Origin: Gordionus sp. m RMFG-2023
Taxonomy: Eukaryota > Nematomorpha > Gordioida > Chordodea > Parachordodidae
Length of the DNA: 64,000 bases
Direction: 5' to 3'
Assembly (NCBI RefSeq): GCF_954871325.1
Contig: NC_088776.1
Span: 28,878,508-28,942,507 of the forward strand
The position numbers were made by a program, and so were the translations under genes. Below the pieces are notes generated by a model. It ran no database searches. It saw only the letters and a program-made list of their open reading frames with translations, and was not told where the DNA came from. Below, in pieces: positions 1 to 11,641 of the stretch (within the stretch, counting starts at the first letter, position 1; each line of letters starts with the position of its first letter).

Positions 1-239
1 CTGATTTCCCGTCATTCTTGACGGGTTATGGGTTATTATCTAGTTATATATAAAATTAGAAATGTTATAGCAGTAAATTTGTAAAAAAATGGCAGCGGTA
101 TTCCCACCTATTACGAATTTTAAATTATAATTGTAATCCTTTAGTATATTTTACAAGTAATATCTTAAATTATCAATACTCTACTATAAACTACCAAAAA
201 ATTAAAAACCTGCTACCCATTTACGATAAATGTATCTTT

Positions 240-746
240 TTTTTAAAATTGATCGTGTGCTATATTTTGACCTTGTTATATCTAACATTAAGCATTTATG
301 TTGATGTGTTATATTATTTTTTAAATATATTTCTTTTTAGGTTAAAGTTTTTTAATTTTATATTATTTTTTAAATATACCTTTTAGAGATGATTTATTTT
401 GATGTGTTATATTATTTTTTAAATATGAGATTTATCTTGATGTATATTATTTTTTAAATATATTTTTTTGAGATTTATTTTGATGTTCTATATTATTTTT
501 AAATATATTTTTGAGATGATTTATTTTGTACTTTATATTATTTTTTAAATATATTACTTTGAAATGATTTATTTTAATGTGTTATATTATTTTTTAAATT
601 TATTTTTTTGAGATATTATTTTATTGTGTTATAATATTTTAAATATATTTTTTAGAGATTATTTATTTTGGATGCGTTATATTGTTGTTTAAATTAATTT
701 TTTAAGATGATTTTTATAAGACGATTTATTTTTTTTTTAAATATAT
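240..746. repeat. AT-rich minisatellite, left part
   Basis: About ten degenerate head-to-tail units of roughly 45-55 bp. The unit core reads TTATTTTTTAAATATATTT followed by GAGATGATTTATTTTGATGTG. The array is interrupted at 747 by a LINE, and one more unit with the same core resumes directly after the LINE poly-A at 3825-3870, so the LINE landed inside the array. Positions 1-239 before it are plain AT-rich sequence with no gene that I can see. Confidence 0.75.
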
Positions 747-747
747 C

Positions 748-826
748 GCCGGGGTGGCCTAATGGGTAAGATGTAGGCTTGGAAACACGAGCATGAACAA
801 GGACGCGGGTTCAATCCTGGTAAGAA
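748..826 (+). other. tRNA-like pol III promoter head at LINE 5' end
   Basis: This stretch has a good pol III A box (TGGCCTAATGGG, 755-766) and B box (GGTTCAATCC, 808-817), with a serine-like anticodon region (CTTGGAAA) between them. The acceptor ends do not pair and the anticodon stem is poor, so it is not a working tRNA gene. It runs straight into the LINE leader. It could be the tRNA-derived head of a SINE fused to the LINE, or a pol III type promoter captured by the LINE. The boundary with the minisatellite is sharp at 747. Confidence 0.5.
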
Positions 827-967
827 CCATAAAAACTTTCAAGTTTTTCTTCGATGACTGATGTGTACAGACATATGGTATGATGAATTTCGGAGCTTAG
901 AGATGACACCCCGGTCACCGACAGGCCTGGACAGCCGGGTGCTAAGGATACCTGTCCAATAAACAAA

Positions 968-1657
968 ATGAAGGACACAAATGAAAATATGAATATGAAA
1001 GCTAGGGCGTTCCCTCCATGCGACGCGCAGGGTGTAGACCTCCATCCTGTGAAAAGTAAATTAAAGGTTAAAGCAAAGAAAACAAGATTAGCAAGTTTGA
1101 ATATTGGTGCACTTAAAGGTAAGACGAGAGAATTGGCATCAATGTTGAACAAGAGAAAAGTTGTTATAGCGTGCATACAAGAGACGAAATGGAAAGGACA
1201 GAAGACTTTGATGATTGGAGATGGGTATAAATTGTACTATAATGGACTTGTTAGCAATAGGAACGGTGTCGGCATCATCCTCAGTCAAGATCTAACCTCC
1301 TCAGTTGTAGAAGTCAACAGGATCTCTGATAGACTAATGAAGATAAAACTCTGCATTGGTCAATCAATACTACACATCCTATCAGTATATGCTCCTCAAA
1401 CGGGTTGCAAGGAAGAAGAGAAAGATGACTTTAGAGCTATCCTTGATGAAGCCGTAATGGAAATCCCTAAGGATGACCTAGTCATAATTGGTGGTGACTT
1501 AAATGCGCATGTGGGGAAAGCAAGAGATAGCTACAAAAGGCATCATGGTGGTTTTGGATACGGAGAAAGAAATGATGAAGGAGAGCACGTACTGAAATTT
1601 GCGGAAGCCTTCGACCTTGCCTTAACCAACACAGTGGTACTAGGAAAACACAGATAG
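968..1657 (+). pseudogene. LINE endonuclease domain (APE type)
   Basis: The EEP/APE endonuclease nicks target DNA so that reverse transcription can start. Residues 39-230 of this frame show the family blocks: SLNIGALKGK at the start, ACIQETKW (metal-binding Glu), SVYAPQTG, and GGDLNAHVG (catalytic Asp-Asn pair). The reading stops early at GKHR. Copy 3 (minus, around 51640-51700) shows what is missing here: its version runs on through TYESGGTRKTQIDYMLISRR, whereas copy 1 has lost that stretch and one base, pushing the rest (1662-2177) into another frame. Confidence 0.85.
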
Positions 1658-1661
1658 ATAC

Positions 1662-3792
1662 ATGCTAATCTCTCGCAGAAGATTAAAAGATGTAATAGAC
1701 TGCAAAGTCATCCCAGGAGAAGATATTGCCGCGCAACACAAGCTACTAATCATGGATTTACAAATCTCAAATAAATCCACTCAAAATAAGATAAAACTGG
1801 AACCATGCATCAAATGGGGCAAATTAAAAACAATGACAGATGCCTTTGCAATCAATGCAAACATTGAAACAATAAATTGCTCACAAGTCAGTGAAAAAAT
1901 ATGGACAGACCTTTCATCCAGATTAATAGACACTGCAAAATCGACGCTAGGCTTGACAAGAGGAGGCAACAAATCACACAAAGAACTATGGTGGTGGAAT
2001 GAAGAGGTACAAACCACTATACAGGAGAAAAAAGCCCTTTATAAAATATGGTACAAATCCAAAAATAAATCCAAGAGATTAGCTACAAAGGCGGTGGCTA
2101 GGGTCAATCTATGGCATACGATGACATGTACGAAGATCTACATACCAAAGAAGGGCAAAATAAAATATACAGATTAGCCAAACAGCGAGAAAAGAACTCT
2201 AGGGATATAAACGGAGCTCCGAAAGTAATCAAAAATAAAGATGGGAAATTGATAATAAAGGAAAAAGAAATAATGAATAGATGGAAAGAATATTTTCAGG
2301 AGCTTCTCAACTTTAATTCCCACATATTGCATCTCGACGAACACTCCCCTTGTCAAAACCTTGTGCAACCTATAACAGAACAAGAAATAATCACATGCCT
2401 CAAGCATATGAAAAACAACAAAGCTAGGGGTCCAGACGATATTCCAATATAAAGCCTTAAAGCACTAGGAGATGATGGAATACATCTCCTCACAAATCTG
2501 TACAATAAAATACTTGGAAATGAAGAGGTCCCCCAAAAATGGAGGCAGAGCTATCTAGTTCCTATCTTCAAAAATAAAGGGGATCCACACAATTGTCAAA
2601 ATTACAGGGGCATAAAACTAATGTCACACTGTCTAAAACTATACGAAAAAATAATAGAAAAAAGATTAAGAGATATAATAGAAATAGGAGAGACACAGTT
2701 TGGCTTTATGCCTGGAAGATCAACAACCGATGCTATCCATGCAATTAGGCAAATGAGTGAAAAATACAGGGAAAAGAACAAAAAGCTACACATGGTCTTT
2801 CTCGATCTAGAAAAGGCCTTTGATAGAATCCCAAGAAAACTTATCTGGTGGGCGCTACGCCACAAAAAAGTTCCCGAAAAATATATAAGAATAATAGAGG
2901 ATATGTATGACATACAACAATGGTCCGTAAGCACAACAGGTACTTCAGCAGGCTTTACAATAGCCGAAGGAGTTCATCAAGGGTCGGCTCTCAGCCCACT
3001 TCTCTTCATTACAGTAATAGATTAGCACAGTCACCTCAAACAATCCCGTGGAATATGATATTTGCAGATGATATTGTGATACTTGCCGAATCCAAGGATG
3101 AAATGAAAGAAAGGTTAGTGAATTGGATAAATATCCTAGAAACGCACGGATTAAAAGTAAATAGAGAAAAGACGGAGTATATGGTGATAGGAGGAGATGA
3201 AACGGAGAGTATTGATATAAATGATTGGCAAGCTGCAAATATTTGGGCTCCACTATACAAACACGGCACAATAGAAAAAGAGATAAAGAATAAGATTAAT
3301 CAATGGTTAAAGTGGAGATCTTTATCTGGAGTGCTATTTGACAAAAGAATCCCACACAAATTAAAGGGAAAAATTTACAGTTCCATAGTACAACCAACTA
3401 TTCTATATAGTTCGGAAACATGGCCAACCAAAGAATCAGACGAGAGAAGTCTACAAACTATGGAGATGAGAATGCTGAGGATGATTGCTGGGGTAACAAG
3501 AAAGGATAAGGTGCGCAGTACAAGAATACTAAATAGTTTAAAGGTAGTGCCCATTAAGACTAAGTTAATGGTAAACAGACTTAGGTGGTATGGGCACACA
3601 ATGAGAAGGCCTATGAACTACATAGGAAATAAAGTTGAAAGATTGGAAGTGATGGGCAAACGTAAAAGAGGAAGGCCAAAACTTCAATGGGGCCATAAAG
3701 TTAGAGCCAATATAAAGAAGTATAAAATAGATAAAAGAGATTGTACGAATAACATAAAGTGGAGAGAGATGTTGAAGGACCAGAAAAGGTGA
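1662..3792 (+). pseudogene. LINE reverse transcriptase and C-terminal region
   Basis: Reverse transcriptase blocks occur in order over several frames. NNKARGPDDIPI ends at a TAA near 2450. GFMPGRSTTDAI, VFLDLEKAFDRIPR and EGVHQGSALSPLLF follow at 2621-3025. The catalytic FADDIVIL is in the frame that runs to 3792. The C-terminus has the RTE-typical RWYGHTMRRP and KRKRGRPKLQW. The enzyme copies LINE RNA into DNA at the nicked target. At least three breaks separate the parts, so no active protein is made. Confidence 0.85.
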
Positions 3793-3870
3793 AAGCTAAA
3801 GAGAAAAAAAAAAAAAAAAAAAAATATTTTTTTAAATATATTTTTTTGAGATGATTTGTTTTAATGCATC

Positions 3871-5123
3871 GAGATTCTGTTTTGAGAAAAATATCCCTGA
3901 CCCATCAGCCCTAAATTTGCCCATTAAGGGAGAGATTGATCTATGAATAGACTTTTGATTAGCTATCAACTGATATCCTTTAAAAAATTGAATTCTTAAA
4001 GGGATCCCTTTAAATCCCGTGATGATCCCGGATAGTTCTAATGCTTTTGAAAATTACGACATATTATATACATCATAATTGTAATAAAATAATTTGATAA
4101 GGAAAAAATATTAATAAAAAAAATTTGATTGCAAAAGAGAAATAAATTAGGTGAAATTTAAAAAGAAAAATATAAGACGTAAAAAAATCATAAAAAATAA
4201 AAAGTTGTTAGGATGAAAAAACAAAATTGTTAAAAATAACATTAAAAAAGTGAAGTAAGAAAAATAACAGGGAAAATTAATATATTTTTAAAATGATAAA
4301 AAAATAGAATTTTCAAAAAGCGAAGATAAATAAATTGAGGAAAGGTAAGAAAAATAAAGATTAAAAATGACTAAAAGAGATTGCAAAAAGTTAGAAATAA
4401 AATAAGAAAAAGTAAAAATTTAAGAAAAATTGACAAGGAAAAGAATTGAAAATATTTTAACAAATAACGATTTTCCTTTTTTGATTGACACTTTTCCTTT
4501 TTTGATTAGGACTTTTCTTTTTTTGAATGGAAAATCCAGTATATAAATTTATTTTAATTAATTAATTGGGGAGACCAGAACTAGTCGGCGCAATTTTGAT
4601 CACATCATAGGTCTTCTTATAATTCCTAATTATTGGTGATGATAACAATTTTGAAAATTGATAATAATAACAACGGAGGACAAGTAAGTTAACTAAATGA
4701 AATTACGATTTATGAAAACAACTTACGATAAGGATTACCAGCTAACGTTTTGGACAAACCAACGTACAAACTCAAATAAAGATTTGGATAAACCAGTATA
4801 AAATCAAATGCGATACAAGCTAACAACAATGAATCTGACTTATGCAATAACGAGAACAGCCAAAATGATAAACCATTTGGATTACAAGCTCATGATGATA
4901 GCTTATATGAAACTATGGGTAAAGCTTCTTAGAAGAGTGAGTATGTTAGATAAATAGAAATATTAAATTGATATTCAATTTACCTTATTTTAACTTATAT
5001 TTTTATATTATAGTAAAGCATTCAAATCGTACAAGAGATTTTTATATATAAACCATAATTATTTTTAATTAGGAAGATATGTGAGTACATTTTTAAGAAA
5101 TGAAATAAATAAAATTCTTTATA
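3871..5123. other. Gene-free AT-rich gap with a small minisatellite
   Basis: I see no gene here. Positions 4450-4550 hold three to four copies of a roughly 24-bp unit (TTTTCCTTTTTTGATTG on the plus strand). The same unit, on the opposite strand and with the same flank (AAAATCGTTATTT), returns at 28080-28310, so both belong to one dispersed repeat family. The rest is A-rich on the plus strand. Confidence 0.5.
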
Positions 5124-5127
5124 TTAA

Positions 5128-7610
5128 CCCTATTTATTATGAATTTATCAATATGATATATAAAAGTTTTTATAGTATCTCAAGCCACATACCACAAATT
5201 ATATAATAAATATTTTATAAATAAATTTTAAATCAATTGCATGGTGTGTATTTGAAGCCATATTCTATATCTTCGATTGGAATTTTAATTTGGGCCACGT
5301 GATCTATTATTTATTTTTAATTTCGCATTTTATTAAACCCTATTTTTAAAAATGGCTATTTTTTTATAAAATTTTTCTTCTCAATTTTCTACACATCGTA
5401 AAAGGATAAATAATATATTTGACAAATTTCAAAACATTAAAATTAGATAAATAAAAGGTAAAAATTAATGTTTATGAAATTATTTTATATATATTTATTA
5501 TTTTTGATAATTATATTTTGTAATAATCATACGTTGCTTTAAAGACACATTATGCAAATAAGGTATTTTATTTGAGTTTTATATTTTTAGAATTATGAAT
5601 TGTGGTACCATACCTAATGATAGTGAAGATTCAAATTTAAGTGAATCGTCTGATGAGGAGTTTCTGTCAACCCAAAATAATGATTTAGGTATATTTAAAA
5701 TGTATGCTCTTATATAATCTATAAATATCTAGATTTCAATGAGAGTGATGAATCGGAAGAGGATGAAAATATAAATAATGAAAAAGGAATCGTGAGAAAA
5801 ATGATTTGGAAAAATTGCTTAACTAATTTACCATTAGTTATTCCAAAGTGGAAAGGAGAAAACCCAACGGTTGATAAAGTAAAAAAACCAATGGATTATT
5901 ATAATACATATCTCAATGATTTATTACCTCTAATTGTTTACGAAACAAATTTATATGCAATTCAATGTAATTCCAACAAACCTTTGAATTTATCGATAGA
6001 TGAATTAGAAAAATTTATAGGAATTATTTTTTACATGTCACTTATTAAACTTCCCAGAGCACGTCTCTACTGGGCCACCAATACAAGACAGGCCAAGGTG
6101 GCTGATGTCATGACCCTAAATCGCTGGGAACAAATCAAATCATTCATTCATATAAATGATAATGACAAATTTATTCCACTTGGAAGTGAGGGCCATGACC
6201 CACTTCATAAAATTAGACCCTTGATAACTATAACCAATAATATACTAAAATCTTTATCGATAGGGGAAAATATTTGCGTAGATGAGCAAATAATTCCATA
6301 CAAAGGGATGAGCAGATTAAAGCAATATAACCCCCAAAAGCCCAAAAAATGGGGCTATAAAGTCTTTCTACTATGCGGAGATGATGGCCTTCTCCATAAT
6401 TTTGAAGTATACTCTGGGAAAATACTACCAGCGGAAGGATTGCCTGATGTTGGAGCAAGTGGCAATGCTGTGCTACGTTTAATTTCTTATATACCACAGC
6501 AAATTAATTATAAATTATTTTTTGATAACTGGTTTTGTTCACCAAATTTGCAAGTCGTACTCGCTCAAAGAGGGATATTTTGCGCGGCCACGGTCAGAGG
6601 TAATCGACTACCAAATATCAACTTCCCAACAGATAAGGAGTTGAAAAAAAAGGACGAGGATTTTTTGTTTCAAAAAAAACAATAATAAACGGGGTTGAAT
6701 TAAATTCAGTGAAGTGGCACGACAATCGTGCTGTGACCTTATTGAGCACTTTTGTAGGTGCACATCCTCTTATCGATTGCGAAAGATATGATAGAAAAAA
6801 AAGGATAAAATAATGATAAAATGTCCAAACATTGTTAAAGTTTATAATAAATCAATGGGAGGTGTAGATCTTATGGATTCTTTACTTTCATTATATAGAA
6901 TTCATACCAAATCAAGAAAATGGTACCATCGAATTTTATTTCATGTATTCGACATGTTACTTATAAATTCTTGGTTGCTATACAAACGGGATTATAATAG
7001 TATATCAATAGCAGGCAAGGATCGATTAAGTTTGTACAATTTCAAAATTTCGGTGGCGGAAGTCCTTTGCAAATATGGCAAATGCACTTCAAACAATATT
7101 CCAAAACGAAAATCAGTTCAAACTGGTTATCGGGAAAAATGTAAAAAAGGACCAGCTCAATATTTACCACTTCAAGAGGTTAGGAAAGACCTCACGGCTC
7201 ATTGGCCAAAATATAATGATAAGAAGGGTAGATGTAAAATGCCAGGATGCTTATTTATAACAAAAGTATCTTGCAAAAAATGTGGTGTATATTTATGTTT
7301 TACGCCCACAAATAATTGTTTTATAGATTTTCATGAAAATTAAAATGTTTAAACCTTTAATATTTGTTATATTTAAATAAAATTTTATATATTTATAGTT
7401 TAAAGTACAATAAAAATTATTGTGGAAATAATTGAAATTTGTATCCTTAATTGCATAATGTGTATTTAAATCCACATACCGTTCATCTTCTAAGAAATTT
7501 AGAATTTTTTTTAAAAAAGTGAGCCATGAGATTATCAATAGTATCTAGAGAAATAAAAAATCTAGTTTGCCAAAAAAAAATTATTCTAACATAGTACATG
7601 CAATACAGGG
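5128..7610 (+). mobile_element. piggyBac transposon, near complete
   Basis: The element is flanked by TTAA on both sides (5124-5127 and 7611-7614), the piggyBac target duplication. Its ends begin CCCTATTTATTATG on the left and CCCTGTATTGCATG when the right end is read inward, an imperfect inverted repeat. One transposase gene fills the plus strand from 5595 to 7343. The length of 2483 bp is usual for an autonomous piggyBac. Confidence 0.92.
5595..7343 (+). pseudogene. piggyBac transposase, two homopolymer frameshifts
   Basis: A DDE-type (DDE_Tnp_1_7) transposase of the cut-and-paste, TTAA-specific kind. The start ATG at 5595 opens an acidic N-terminus (exon 5595-5688). A 44-bp GT/AG intron (5689-5732) then joins in frame to the main exon. 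The three catalytic Asp lie in ICVDEQI, LFFDNWF and GGVDLMDSL. The C-terminus is a cysteine-rich zinc domain (KMPGCL, CKKCGVYLC). The frame shifts twice, in the A-run near 6675 and the A-run near 6800; outside these two runs no stop is seen. Both could be recent decay or read errors in homopolymers. The ATG choice is supported by the acidic run that piggyBac N-termini usually have. Confidence 0.88.
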
Positions 7611-7614
7611 TTAA

Positions 7615-10600
7615 AAACTAATAAGAATATTTTCTATTATTTTAATCATGGCTAATAAATATATTGTGTTAAAAAATATATGGTATTAAATTATATTTTT
7701 TTTAAAAAAATAAGGTTTGAACGAACGTGAATTCGTTTGATTTTTGTCAATGAACGTTGAACGTGAATGCGTTCGTTTTTAGAAATGTTTACAGCACTAA
7801 TAAATAATAATTTTGATCTAAGCATTTGATTATATTTATATTTTTTAAATAAATAATATATTATCATGCAAAAAACTTGTCTAGTTTATTATATTTAAAA
7901 AAATCTCAATTTTATAGAAACTATCATTAATTTTTCTTCTTTCAACAAATGTTAAGCACAATTATGTTTAATACCGCTATTAAATATAAAAGTATCAAAG
8001 CTACATCTATATAAAGCTTTATATTTTAAAAGATGATAATATTTTTTATAATGATAATAATAGTAAAACCTATTTAAGATATTTCGTTTATTTAATCTAG
8101 AATCTTCATTCTCTTGTTTAATGAGATTTAAATTACTTCTATATTTATTGAACTAACTGAAAAGAAAAATTAACATCTGTGAAGATCATAAAATCATAAG
8201 ATTCAAAAATACTTGAATCGGGAAAAGAGAAACATTAATATATCCAAACCAAATTAATTTTTGATAATTTAAAATTAGACATGTAAGATTCAGCAAGTTA
8301 TTTTTATTACGCTCATATCTGGTTTTTATTTATTGAAAAAACTTATCGATGAACTAGTAGGTATCAATAATACTAATTTTAGCGATTTTTTTAATTTTGC
8401 CAAAAAGTCTTTCCTAACTTTCCTAAACTATATCAAACGGGTTGAAGTAGTAAAGAAATATGAAATACGTATTAATTATTTACATAAATTTTCGAGATAA
8501 TGCGTCCAGATGTTTGGCAAGACGTGATAGCATAGTTAGTTTTTAGTTCATACTTCGATTACTTTTTTAATGGCTGGCAAAATTGGCTAATGAATTTATA
8601 AGGCACTAAATACTAACGCACTATAACTTCTATATTCTACCTTCTGGCATATGCTAATTTTTACATTTTTTATTTTTCTACCATTTTTTCCCTCTATAAA
8701 CCAACTACCAAAGAGAATTGGCCTACTTCACGCTTAAAGCGTGTCGTCATAGTTTTCATTATGTATATAACTCAGTTTCTTTTCGTGGTTCTCATATTTG
8801 AGTGAGGAATTGAAAATACTAGTCAGGCAATTAATATTAGCGTACACCAGATATATAGGTTTTATATTTTTCATTTTAGCACGATATCTATTTTGGCAAT
8901 TTTCTATTTTCTTTAAACTATCTATAAAACGGATTAAATTATACTGAATAAATGCTTTCAGTCACTTTTTATTCTTAATGTTACGAATAATTTTTTCTTT
9001 TATACTAGTGAGGTGACTTTATGGGTAAAAGTCAAACGCTAATAAAGTTGAAAACATTGCCATATTTCTGAATTAGAGCTTGTCAGCCAACTTTAACGGA
9101 GATTAAATAAAGACTACAGAAAAATACCCAAGCGAATGCCGGGCATAACGGAATTTTTGAAAAATCCTGGCTACGCTACTGTGTACATCTATATTTTATG
9201 ATATTTTTATTTTGGATTATTGTCATACTTTAGATTATTCCTTGCTTTAAATAAAAGCTTTAAATGGCTGTGTCAATTTCGATTTAAACTATGACTATTT
9301 ATATTTAATTGCTCAATTCAATTCTTAGTTCGAGTTTCAACAAGGTTACTCTTTCAATCTGGACTATTTCTAAGTCAGGCGCAAGGCTCACCATATTTTA
9401 AACATCAATGATGCATGTTCAAAATCTCCATACTCGTAATGAAGTTTGAGGTCATTATTAAAAGCAGATAAATTAATCCTTAGCCTCATGTCTATGGCAG
9501 ATTTCTCAAAAATACCGAGTAACCTTTTATCCGATTGCCAGACTCGAGAATAGACAGACTCCTCCTAAGATTTGCTGCATCTAGTAGGATTGTCAAATAA
9601 AAAACAGGCGTATGTTCATAAGCTTATTAACTTTTCTTTGTCCTTGATGATATCCCATGATGCAGCCATGAGCTTTAGAATTATTTAATTACACTCTTTT
9701 TTATATATTCTCGGACCTTAAGTAAACAAGTAATATTTGACATATCTAGTTATTATTTATTATTTAAGTCTATCAATAGATCCCAAATAATCTTCAATAT
9801 GCATTTTGGTTTCATATAGTACCAAGAACTTTATACTTACATAAATTATATAATTCATAGCAAATACTACAAATAGTGTTATATCTATTCTATTCACCAG
9901 TTTTCAATCTAGGAAGACGTATATATTTTAATTCACATGATATATATATCTGTAATGTGTTTCAAAAGTAAGGTATATTGCAATATGTTGAGCGTTGACA
10001 TATAATGACCATTTTATACCTAATGTAACAATAAATATTTAAGGAATATCATAACTTTATTTTTAATCTACTAATAATAATAATATTTAATAAAATTTTT
10101 GACCAATATTATTACAATGCAATTTTTATATTTCCATTATATATTGATTTGATTGACAAAAGACAAAAATAGAAATCAAAATTTCCTTTCCTGTCTTGAA
10201 AGACATCTTTATTTTACTTCACATGACATATTTACAACGTGTTCCACAATAGTAAAAATATGAAAAAATATATCAGTATTATAACCACTACAGAATTTCA
10301 TAATACTAACTATATTTTTGATATACAATAATTATAGAAAAATTGATGAAATTCAATAGTATATTATCTGCATTTTATGGTCTGGGAGGGTCCAAATTCT
10401 GAAACCTTCTCTGTAGCAATTTACAAAATACATAATATATATTTACAGCTATTGCTATCGTTTAGCGAAGAATTACGCATCCTTATATTTCGTGCTTACT
10501 ATAAATGAGGCCTATCTTTATAAGAATGCTTTCTATTATTATTCAATTATTCAGATTTCACTAAAATATTACAATTATTATGTTTCAACATCTTTTACTT

Positions 10601-10815
10601 TAGAAAAATATGAAATATAATTTATTATTTAATAAATAACAAATTCTTAATGAAAACAAAATACGAACAGAGGATTAATAAAATAATATTTTTTGATCAA
10701 TCGAATTATGTTATATAATTTAAATTTTGCTATTATTATCTCAAAGTTTTTCTATTATTATCTCAAAACTTTTGCTATCTTATTCAAAATGGAAAATCTC
10801 CATAAAACATTTTTT
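7615..10815. other. Gene-free stretch with fragments of hAT-like ends
   Basis: I find no convincing exon. At 7710-7797 there is a tandem GAACGT/CGTTC-rich patch ending in GAAATGTTTACAGCACTA, which looks like the subterminal region and tip of a hAT element whose other end I do not find. At 9139-9181 (CCTGGCTACGCTACTG) and 10380-10425 (CTGGGAGGGTCC) are pieces resembling the right end of the MITE at 63644-63989. Positions 10728-10780 hold a short tandem duplication containing GAGATAATAATAG, in the 3' flank of the PHM gene. Confidence 0.45.
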
Positions 10816-11641
10816 TTATAACCAAAAGAGATTATTAAAACTGTCTTCGTAATCATCTTCCCTCCTTTCATCTCTTCCATCCATATCACGTAAGACTGAA
10901 TTATCCACTATGTAGTCGATTGTGTCATCTCATTATAAATAAATGTGATTTATGAAAAATGAATATGATAATGTGATTTATGAAAAATGAATATGATAAT
11001 GTGATTTATGAAAAATGAATATGATAATGTGATTTATGAAAATTGAATATGATTTCTATTTTTTCATCAATGTTAAATATCTCAAGATGAATTCTTCAAT
11101 ATAGATATTGATTACCATTTAAAAAATTGCCTTGCGATTCCCAAATCTCTTAATTAATTATAAAACTATTCTTTATGACCTTATGGTTTTAATTGCATAT
11201 ATTTATTATTAGTCAGATCGATTTTGATCGATACCATTCAATTATATATAGCCTAAAATCAAGTAACTTACCTTTTGAATTTCCATCATAACTATTAGAG
11301 TAAGGATATTCCTGTTTAAACTGCATTTTTTGCAAATTTTTACTAGCTTGAATTAGCACAGCTGACGATTTCCAATACCAATAAGGAGGTCCAGGACTGT
11401 AGCATTGTTTTTCTGAAATTCGTAGTTCTGCTTGTTTTGCGCCATCAAACATCTTTAATTTCATGTCCTTAGTGACGACATCGTAGTAGTACATCAAGTA
11501 AAAATTGCACATTTCATCCTGGTCAGTTGGTCTTTCCATAGGCATATATAGGAAAAATTCGAATGATATAATTAAATTTAATTATAAATACCCGATAAAA
11601 ATTTCTTCCGATCTGGTATTATTCATAATACATTTGGCTGC
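10816..11641 (-). CDS. Phm: PHM exons 11-13: copper B methionine and acidic tail
   Basis: Exon 11 (11592-11641) encodes AAKCIMNNTRSEEIFI. Exon 12 (11272-11531) opens GPTDQDEMCNFYLMYYYD with the copper B Met, then SEKQCYSPGPPYWYWKSS, and ends at a consensus GTAAGT donor. Exon 13 (10816-10928) is a short acidic tail (DTIDYIVDNS...DERREDDYED) ending in TAA at 10816-10818. Exon 13 is the least certain because the tail is not conserved in the family; it is chosen because phase, acceptor and stop all agree. A possible AATAAA lies about 190 bp downstream, near 10625. Confidence 0.88.

Larger units (their letters stand above)
747..3824 (+). mobile_element. RTE-type LINE, copy 1 (near full length, broken)
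   Basis: A non-LTR retrotransposon with an apurinic-type endonuclease, a reverse transcriptase and a 21-A tail at 3804-3824. The protein is the CFDP2-like (BovB/RTE) kind often mis-annotated as craniofacial development protein 2. It is inserted in the minisatellite, so a target duplication cannot be told from repeat units. Two other copies on the minus strand (33655-35099 and 49333-52560) allow comparison. Copy 1 has lost about 40 bp and one further base near 1635-1660, has a GAA-to-TAA stop near 2450, and has a deletion near 3024 before the catalytic block. It is therefore dead. Confidence 0.9.

Noticed and set aside
748-826. Functional tRNA-Ser gene
   Set aside because: The acceptor arms do not pair and the anticodon stem is poor; only the internal promoter boxes are convincing.
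811-1176. 121-codon minus-strand frame
   Set aside because: It is a shadow of the LINE endonuclease region on the other strand.
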